This document shows positions 1 to 5,254 of a DNA stretch of 6,975 bases, piece after piece. The number at the start of each line of letters is the position of its first letter. Position 1 is the first letter of the stretch. A program made the position numbers and the translations under genes. Source of the stretch: an uncultured Cocleimonas sp. (GTDB lineage Bacteria > Pseudomonadota > Gammaproteobacteria > Thiotrichales > Thiotrichaceae); NCBI GenBank assembly GCA_938041705.1, contig CALISP010000159.1:1-6975 (forward strand). Reading direction: 5' to 3'. The notes beneath the pieces are model-generated. The model worked only from the letters and a program-made list of their open reading frames with translations. It did not search any database and was not told where the DNA came from.

Positions 1-1392
1 GATGCAAATAAAGACCAAATTAAAGCAATAGAGATTTCGATAAATAAAGCTGAAATAAAAATCCTGAGTGAGCTTCCAGAAAAAAATGGTGTTAAAGACA
101 TCATGCAACAACAACTAACAAAATTAAAAGATCCGAGCACAAATAGTGAAGAAATAATGCTCGGGTTTAAAGACGTCAATACGCTCTTTGATAAAGAACA
201 ACAACCATATTATTTATCACCAAAATCATTCACTATGCCTTGCTCTTCACTTATTGATGCTCCAGTAGAACAAATGATGATGCTCAAAGAACTTGAATCA
301 TTGATGAGCAATAATAATCCTGAATTGTGTCGTACTACGATGATGACGACCTATAAGGTAGATGATCGCACACAGCTCTTTTATAAAGATAAACATCAAT
401 CTATAAGCTCAGAAGAAGTTGAACTACCTTTATTTCATGTTAGAAGAATAGATAAAGTTCCAGCAGTTGATGGAGCACTTGGTTTAACATTTAAAGAAAG
501 GGGCATCGGATCAATTATCTTAATTGACCGAATTAAGAACTTTGCACGTGAATCCATATTACCTGCTCTCACCTTCCAAGGTAGAAGCTATATCATTCCA
601 TATTGGATGCAGGGATATTATGAGATAGAGGAAGCCGTAACCAAAGGTTATAAAAAAGATATCAATCAGATTTATCCTGATAAAAAAGAACAACGAAAAG
701 TAAAGACTCTAGTCAAACAATTGATCAAAGATAAGACTCGTATGCAGAACGCTAAGATGGAACAGACTATGCAACGCACCAATAGTAATAATGATAAAAA
801 TATCTTTGGTAATGGTTTTGATGCGATTAGTGTTTTATTAGGTAAAAGTCAAAAAGGCAAAAATCAATCAAAAGAATCTACAAAAACAGCTTATAGCAAA
901 AAAGACTCAGAAACTCTAAAAAGACTGGATGAAGCACTCTACCCTAGTATCGAATATCATGAAGCCTATCATCAGATTAATAAAAAAGAATGGCTTCCAC
1001 CAAATTGGTTGGAACCTGTTTTTAAGGGTAAGTTAAGTGACAATGCCATTGAACATACCTTAGAAGAATTAGGTGCGTATCTTTCCCAATTAGCAAATAC
1101 AAAACAAGGACAAAACATCTGGTTGAGTAAACTATTGATATTTTCTTTAAATCCGATGACAAAAGGCCAAGCAGAATATTACGCCTCAAGTATTATTTTT
1201 AATGCAATGGATGCTCTTCATTTCGAAGAAGCCATTCAAGCAAATTACATTGCAACAGTGGATGATAAAACACGTATTTTTAAAGTCTTGCTGAATAAGA
1301 ATAGTGATGAAATAAGTAGCATGGCACGCCAAGCCTATCAGATATTGTTTCAACGAGATGTGCCTAACTTAGTTAATGACTCTCTTAATTAA
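1..1392 (+). CDS. Putative gluzincin-like zinc metallopeptidase domain protein, 5' partial
   Basis: I do not recognise this gene as a named family. The frame is open from the first base, giving 463 codons before TAA. The ATG at 103 has no Shine-Dalgarno sequence and the helical, charged sequence before it reads like the rest, so the true start is probably upstream of the window. Counting from base 1, residues 320-324 read HEAYH, a match to the zinc-binding HExxH motif. Residues 355-361 read EELGAYL, which fits the downstream helix that supplies the third (Glu) zinc ligand and often reads ExxAY in gluzincins. Residues about 165-220 may form a compact region (FARESILPALTFQGRSYIIP and following). 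A Lys/Asn/Ser-rich linker at about 240-305 precedes the HExxH helix. The C-terminal 100 residues look helical. No signal peptide or membrane segment can be judged without the N terminus. The peptidase call is inference from the motif layout; the substrate is unknown. It could also be an inactive relative or a chance HExxH. Confidence 0.72.
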   Translation, partial: DANKDQIKAIEISINKAEIKILSELPEKNGVKDIMQQQLTKLKDPSTNSEEIMLGFKDVNTLFDKEQQPYYLSPKSFTMPCSSLIDAPVEQMMMLKELESLMSNNNPELCRTTMMTTYKVDDRTQLFYKDKHQSISSEEVELPLFHVRRIDKVPAVDGALGLTFKERGIGSIILIDRIKNFARESILPALTFQGRSYIIPYWMQGYYEIEEAVTKGYKKDINQIYPDKKEQRKVKTLVKQLIKDKTRMQNAKMEQTMQRTNSNNDKNIFGNGFDAISVLLGKSQKGKNQSKESTKTAYSKKDSETLKRLDEALYPSIEYHEAYHQINKKEWLPPNWLEPVFKGKLSDNAIEHTLEELGAYLSQLANTKQGQNIWLSKLLIFSLNPMTKGQAEYYASSIIFNAMDALHFEEAIQANYIATVDDKTRIFKVLLNKNSDEISSMARQAYQILFQRDVPNLVNDSLN

Positions 1393-1594
1393 GATACTTA
1401 TTTAAAAACGAGGCACCAACTTAAATATACATAAATTAAGAAGTCTAAAAATAGATCCAAAAAGAAAACCTATTTAACACGACCGTTTAATCTACTGCTT
1501 AATTTATGTGCTATCTTTATAATGATAAAAAATTTGGCAATATTCTCTGCATTTCTAAATGTAGAAGTATTTATTAAACCCACTAGTATTAAAT
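1393..1594. other. AT-rich spacer between the two plus-strand genes
   Basis: This 202-bp gap has no coding sequence that I can support. It begins just inside a 10-bp palindrome, CTTAATTAAG at 1384-1393, which contains the stop codon of the upstream gene. A weak AT-only inverted repeat (CTTAA...TTAAG, about 1420-1440) has no following T run, so it is not a convincing terminator. The gap contains the candidate promoter described separately. Its length suggests that the downstream gene may have its own transcript. Confidence 0.6.
1495..1523 (+). promoter_or_regulatory. Candidate sigma-70 promoter for the coiled-coil membrane gene
   Basis: Bases 1518-1523 read TATAAT, a perfect -10 hexamer. The hexamer 17 bases upstream (1495-1500, CTGCTT) matches the -35 consensus poorly, and there is no extended -10 TG. 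A transcript would start near 1530 and leave a leader of about 65 bases before the ATG at 1595. In DNA this AT-rich, a chance TATAAT is not rare, so this is a modest call. Confidence 0.35.
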
Positions 1595-2890
1595 ATGATT
1601 GAAAGCCGCTATAAAATAGAATATGTCTTACCTGATGATGATGAACAAAAATCATCTCCGTTCAAAGTCATATGGTATTTACTTCTTATTCCATTAGTAT
1701 TAGTAGTTGTGGCAGCTATTACTTATGATTTTTCTTTTAAAGATTTATCTAGAGATTCATTAGTTTTAGTTGAAAAAGCAAAAGTACATCTTCTAAATCT
1801 TGGAGATCCTCAAAAATCCAAAATAATTGAAAATAAAACTAATCTTCTTACAAAAATCCCTGTCACGAAAAAAATAGTTCCTGTTGTTATTGAAAAAACA
1901 GATAACTCAAAGACACTAACTAATTCTATAACTGCCAAACCTATAATTGATAAATATAAATTTACGATTTCTGAATTAAGCGCTAAACAAGAACTACAAC
2001 TTAAGAATATACAAAAACAAATAAAAGAAAATTCTGCCTTAACTAGCAACCTTAATAAGCTATCTGAGCAACTGGTATTAGAACAAGTTAAAAATGAAGC
2101 ACTTAATTCAAGATTAACAGAACAAGAAAAAGACAGATTAGAGCTAGAAGAACAATTAAACAAGATGTTAGAAAGTTCTATGGATAACATTACTGACAAT
2201 GTTGTTGATAATAATATTAGTTTAGAAGGCTTTAGCATTCAGAATAACAATAAAAAAACTCCTGTATTAGAAGCCAAGGTTTCTGAAGACGAAAAAATCA
2301 CAAAGCCTCTTTTAACTACTGAAATAACCGCAGCCCCAGAAAAAGAAAATAATAGCGATAAATTGCAACAAGTAGAGCAATCTGAAACAGATAAAATCAT
2401 TCAAACAATGACTTCAATTGCCGCAGATACCATTAAGAAACCTACAGATAAGATAAGTGATACAAAAGAATTAAAAACCCCTGAAATTGAAGTAAGCCAG
2501 CCTGAAAAGACATTAGCGATTATAAAAACAGAAAAACAAGTAATTGTAGATACAACAAAAAACAAAAAACAATCTACCAATTCTCCTTCAACATTAAAAA
2601 CTAACGAAGTTGTTAACGTTGAAGAAGACAAAGAAAATAACAAAAGCAATACAAAAAAATCAGATGAAAAACTTACAATAAAAGAAAATATTGAGACTGA
2701 TAATCAAGAAGTTAAAAAGCCCGCATCAGCAGTTGATGCAATTATTGCAGCAATGGAATCATCCCAATCAAATAATACTAATACCAGTAAAGACCCAACT
2801 GAAATACAACAGAAAGTTGATCCAAAACTAGAACAGGAAATAAAACAACAATTGCTTGAAAGGGGAGAGTTATCAGTAGATAAGCAATAA
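1595..2890 (+). CDS. Membrane-anchored coiled-coil protein of unknown function
   Basis: I do not recognise this 431-residue protein. A short acidic N-terminal tail (residues 1-24) leads into one strong hydrophobic segment at about 25-45, so it is a bitopic membrane protein or uncleaved signal anchor. Charges on the two sides do not settle the topology. Residues about 122-195 are Leu/Glu/Gln/Lys-rich with heptad-like spacing, suggesting a coiled coil. The rest is Lys, Thr, Asn, Glu and Ser-rich and probably disordered, ending in a charged helix at about 408-425. The protein has no cysteine and a single tryptophan, inside the membrane segment. A short motif recurs in the tail: DKIIQTMTS (266-274) and DAIIAAMES (381-389). 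The ATG at 1595 is the only ATG, GTG or TTG start after the in-frame TAG at 1562, and it places the hydrophobic segment sensibly, but no Shine-Dalgarno sequence precedes it. It lies 202 bases after the HEAYH gene on the same strand and converges on ccmI. A scaffold or tether role is only a guess from its layout. Confidence 0.8.
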   Translation: MIESRYKIEYVLPDDDEQKSSPFKVIWYLLLIPLVLVVVAAITYDFSFKDLSRDSLVLVEKAKVHLLNLGDPQKSKIIENKTNLLTKIPVTKKIVPVVIEKTDNSKTLTNSITAKPIIDKYKFTISELSAKQELQLKNIQKQIKENSALTSNLNKLSEQLVLEQVKNEALNSRLTEQEKDRLELEEQLNKMLESSMDNITDNVVDNNISLEGFSIQNNNKKTPVLEAKVSEDEKITKPLLTTEITAAPEKENNSDKLQQVEQSETDKIIQTMTSIAADTIKKPTDKISDTKELKTPEIEVSQPEKTLAIIKTEKQVIVDTTKNKKQSTNSPSTLKTNEVVNVEEDKENNKSNTKKSDEKLTIKENIETDNQEVKKPASAVDAIIAAMESSQSNNTNTSKDPTEIQQKVDPKLEQEIKQQLLERGELSVDKQ

Positions 2891-2934
2891 AACTTTTAAT
2901 CGATCTGTATGATCAACATTAATTAGTTATGCTT
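2891..2934. other. Short convergent spacer, at most a weak terminator
   Basis: These 44 bp separate the stop codons of the plus-strand coiled-coil gene and of ccmI. GATC at 2902-2905 and 2911-2914 can pair across a 5-base loop. In minus-strand RNA two G-U pairs and one A-U pair extend the stem to about 7 pairs (2899-2917), but in plus-strand RNA it stays at 4. The T run that follows on the minus strand is interrupted. On the plus strand a T-rich stretch lies at about 2933-2945, inside the end of ccmI. No strong intrinsic terminator is visible on either strand. Confidence 0.35.
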
Positions 2935-4212
2935 TTATTTTTTATATATCTCATTAATTTCTAAAGAAACACTCTCTCCTGATTTGACATCTATTTTTTC
3001 ATTAAATAGATCACCATTTTGTGGCACCGGCTGTCCTGTTTTTGAAATTCTAGCACCTACTGCAAAACTCTTAAAAGACGATAGTTTGAGACCTGGCATC
3101 ATTGCCATATCGTCATTAAGAGTTAGTTCTAATGGAAGATTTTTAACCTGTTTACGAACAGCTGCTAAGGGCATCGGTGGCCCGCTCATTGCCTTTGCAT
3201 AAATAAAGACATAATCATCTGGTGAGGCTTGGTCTTTCAAACTATCTGACAATGAAATACTGACTTTGATTTCAGTAATATTAGTAATTTCAATAATTTT
3301 ATCAGCTGCTTGTGAAGTTTTAGATGTTTGCTTAGCGATTTGATCTGGAGTTAAACGGCTCTTGGCTTCATCTATTAGATTACTAACTGCAGCTTTTTCA
3401 TTAGGTTTGTCTTTCAAAAACAGAAGTACTTTTTGCCATTGTGAAATTGCTTCAGGGTATTCTCCAGCTTGACTGGCTGCCATTCCAGATAACCATAATG
3501 CCGTAGTGTTTTGCGGTTCAAGCATAAGAGCATTTTTTACAAGTTCTCTTGGTCTTCCTTCAAGTTGTCCAGTGTTCTCCATAGATAATGCATCAGCTAA
3601 AGAAAGCATTGTCTCAGCACGGTCTGGACGTAAACTTAAAGATTTATCAAAAGACGCTGCTGCTTCTGGGAATCGTTGTAACAACATATAAGATCGTCCT
3701 AGCATGTACCAGCCTTTCGGATCAGTTGGATTGCTTTCCATTTCTGCTTTTAAACGGTTTGTTATTTTTTCTATGTCAGGTGTGCCATCAGGCTTTAAAG
3801 GCATTCTTGCTTTAACTGCCTTTTGTGCAACAACTTTAGGATCTAGATGCTTAGTAAAATCGAGGTTACCTAAGTTTAAATAAACTGGAATAGCTATCAA
3901 TGGAATTAATAACAAGACAAGCCAAGAATCAATAATTTTTGATGATCCATTCTTACTTATTCCAGATGATTCATTACCTGATTCCTTTAAATCACTGAAT
4001 AAAGATAGCTCTAATTCATTTCTGCTGGATTGGTATATCTCTTGATCAATATCATTCTGTTCAAAACGACGTTCTAATTCTGCCATTTGTTCTTTAGCTA
4101 TAGCAATATTCTGTTCACGTGTGCCATCTTGAGTATTTTCTCGTCTAAACAAAGCGGGGAGAATAAACGCCAAGGCGATAACTATTAATATCGCGCTAAT
4201 AATCCAAAACAT
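2935..4212 (-). CDS. ccmI: Cytochrome c maturation protein CcmI (apocytochrome chaperone)
   Basis: CcmI binds the C-terminal region of apocytochromes c and delivers them to the CcmF-CcmH haem ligation complex on the periplasmic side of the inner membrane. The 425-residue protein shows the family layout: a first membrane segment (residues 2-21), a charged helical cytoplasmic loop with coiled-coil character (about 31-75), a second membrane segment (about 95-114), and then a periplasmic TPR region (about 163-270; for example WYMLGRSYMLLQRFPEAAASF and AASQAGEYPEAISQW). A C-terminal beta-rich domain (about 305-425, with DDYVFIYAKAMSGPPMPLA) matches the extension seen in long CcmI proteins and in the second half of E. 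coli CcmH. The start ATG is 5 bases after the ccmH stop and has only a weak ribosome site, so coupling to ccmH translation is likely. It is the last gene of the operon here. The identification rests on both domain order and gene context. Confidence 0.95.
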   Translation of the reverse strand: MFWIISAILIVIALAFILPALFRRENTQDGTREQNIAIAKEQMAELERRFEQNDIDQEIYQSSRNELELSLFSDLKESGNESSGISKNGSSKIIDSWLVLLLIPLIAIPVYLNLGNLDFTKHLDPKVVAQKAVKARMPLKPDGTPDIEKITNRLKAEMESNPTDPKGWYMLGRSYMLLQRFPEAAASFDKSLSLRPDRAETMLSLADALSMENTGQLEGRPRELVKNALMLEPQNTTALWLSGMAASQAGEYPEAISQWQKVLLFLKDKPNEKAAVSNLIDEAKSRLTPDQIAKQTSKTSQAADKIIEITNITEIKVSISLSDSLKDQASPDDYVFIYAKAMSGPPMPLAAVRKQVKNLPLELTLNDDMAMMPGLKLSSFKSFAVGARISKTGQPVPQNGDLFNEKIDVKSGESVSLEINEIYKK

Positions 4213-4217
4213 TTTAC

Positions 4218-4706
4218 TTATTTCTCACTGCTAGAATTTGAGTTCAACACATTACGAACCGATTCACGTTCGGTATCGCTTAGCTGCTTAGAATCTTGTT
4301 TAGATTGTTTTCGTATTACTCTTAATAACAAAAACAAACTGAATAAAAGCATTAATGGAGGGCCAATCCAAAGCAGTAAAGTCTTGCTTTTAAAGGGTGG
4401 CTTATACAATACGAAATCACCATAACGAGCTGTCATATAATTCACAACATCTTCACGAGACTTTCCTGCAGAAACCATTTCATAGGTTTTTTCACGCATG
4501 TCTGTCGCTAGTTCAGCATTCGATTCTGCCAGGTTTTGATTTTGGCATTTAACACAGCGTAATTCTGCAATTAGGTCTAAATACAATCTTTCTCGCTGCT
4601 CATTTTCAAAAGTATGAAACTCAATTTGGACAGCCATCGCTGGTAAAGCGAGGATAAGAAAAATAGAAATTATTAAGCTTTGAAATGAAAGAAAATGATA
4701 CTTCAT
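4218..4706 (-). CDS. ccmH: Cytochrome c maturation thiol-disulfide protein CcmH
   Basis: CcmH is a membrane-anchored periplasmic thiol oxidoreductase of the haem ligation complex. It acts with CcmG to keep the CXXCH cysteines of apocytochrome c reduced. The 162-residue protein has a signal peptide (residues 1-25, ending AMA), then the family signature LRCVKCQNQ with redox cysteines C51 and C54, a three-helix domain ending in YMTARYGDFVLYKPP (90-104), one membrane segment (about 109-129) and a short charged cytoplasmic tail. This is the short form, without the CcmI-like TPR half that is fused on in E. coli CcmH; that half is supplied by the next gene. The start ATG overlaps the ccmG stop as ATGA and has a good ribosome site inside ccmG. 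Confidence 0.97.
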   Translation of the reverse strand: MKYHFLSFQSLIISIFLILALPAMAVQIEFHTFENEQRERLYLDLIAELRCVKCQNQNLAESNAELATDMREKTYEMVSAGKSREDVVNYMTARYGDFVLYKPPFKSKTLLLWIGPPLMLLFSLFLLLRVIRKQSKQDSKQLSDTERESVRNVLNSNSSSEK

Positions 4707-5254
4707 CCTTCTTCCTTACGTAATTCTGTAATCAAAGGAACCAGAATCTCATCCACAGCTTCATCATAAACTGGGCCAGTAAACTTGTAGCGCACTATTC
4801 CTTTTTTATCTACAACAAAAGTTTCAGGCACCCCAACAACGCCCCAATCTAATCCTGCGGCACCTTCAGTATCAACAGCAACCGATTGGTAAGGGTTACC
4901 ATATTTTGCCAACCAAGTTAACGCCTCTTCACCATAATCTTCAGTTCCGTAGTCTTTATAATTCAAACCAATCGTTGGCACTTGCATTTTTTCAATTAAA
5001 CGAGTTAATACTTTATGCTCTGCTCGACATGAAACGCACCAAGAAGCCCAAAGATTTAAAACCCAAACTTGGCCTTTCATTTCCTTAACGGTAACCATTT
5101 CTTCTGGTTTATATAACTTAGGCAATGAAAAGTTTGGAGCTTCTTGACCTATGAATGGAGATGGAATTACTTTAGGGTCATTCTTTAAGCCAAATAACAT
5201 CAAAGCAACTAAAGCCATAAAAGCAATTAAAGGGATAAAGTACTTTTTACTCAC
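4703..5254 (-). CDS. ccmG: Thiol:disulfide interchange protein CcmG (DsbE)
   Basis: CcmG is a membrane-tethered periplasmic thioredoxin-like protein. It takes electrons from the DsbD/CcdA family and reduces the apocytochrome or CcmH disulfide before haem attachment. The 183-residue protein has an N-terminal anchor (about 5-23), the entry motif GQEAPNFSLP (36-45), the active site NLWASWCVSC with C73 and C76, and the cis-proline loop GVPETF with P143. WCVSC instead of the E. coli WCPTC is a common variant in this family. The start is a GTG (5252-5254) overlapping the ccmF stop as GTGA. An AGGTG ribosome site lies 7 bases before it, and the resulting SKKYF start gives the positive N-terminal end expected of a membrane anchor. 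The next in-frame ATG, at residue 13, would cut the anchor, so GTG is preferred. Confidence 0.97.
   Translation of the reverse strand: MSKKYFIPLIAFMALVALMLFGLKNDPKVIPSPFIGQEAPNFSLPKLYKPEEMVTVKEMKGQVWVLNLWASWCVSCRAEHKVLTRLIEKMQVPTIGLNYKDYGTEDYGEEALTWLAKYGNPYQSVAVDTEGAAGLDWGVVGVPETFVVDKKGIVRYKFTGPVYDEAVDEILVPLITELRKEEG
4713..4717 (-). promoter_or_regulatory. Ribosome binding site of ccmH
   Basis: The minus strand reads AAGGA here, 6 bases before the ccmH ATG and within the last codons of ccmG. It is the strongest Shine-Dalgarno match at any start in the window and supports the ATGA-overlap start. Confidence 0.7.

Noticed and set aside
103..105. ATG as the start of the first plus-strand gene
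   Set aside because: The frame is open back to base 1 and no Shine-Dalgarno sequence precedes the ATG. It could still be the true start, but a partial gene is more likely.
1384..1393. CTTAATTAAG palindrome as an operator
   Set aside because: It overlaps the stop codon of the upstream gene, is purely AT in its core, and has no second copy nearby.
1470..1655. Minus-strand 61-codon open frame across the start of the coiled-coil gene
   Set aside because: It begins inside the plus-strand gene, has no ribosome site and no recognisable domain, and most of it is the complement of the AT-rich spacer.
1810..2238. Minus-strand 142-codon hydrophobic Ser/Leu-rich open frame
   Set aside because: It is the complement of a Lys/Glu/Asn-rich plus-strand region, which automatically yields Leu/Ser/Phe-rich shadows. 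It has no supporting start signals.
2401..2649. Minus-strand 82-codon hydrophobic open frame
   Set aside because: Same cause: antisense of the Lys/Thr-rich tail of the coiled-coil gene.
1868..2659. Runs of seven A in the coiled-coil gene (1868-1874, 2252-2258, 2653-2659) as slippage sites
   Set aside because: Only the last lies in the A_AAA_AAA phase, a slip there meets a stop after two codons, and no stimulatory structure is visible. Such runs are expected in an AAA-rich gene.
3588..3815. Plus-strand open frame with a Cys/Leu-rich C terminus inside ccmI
   Set aside because: It is antisense to the TPR region of a well-supported ccmI gene and has no family signature.
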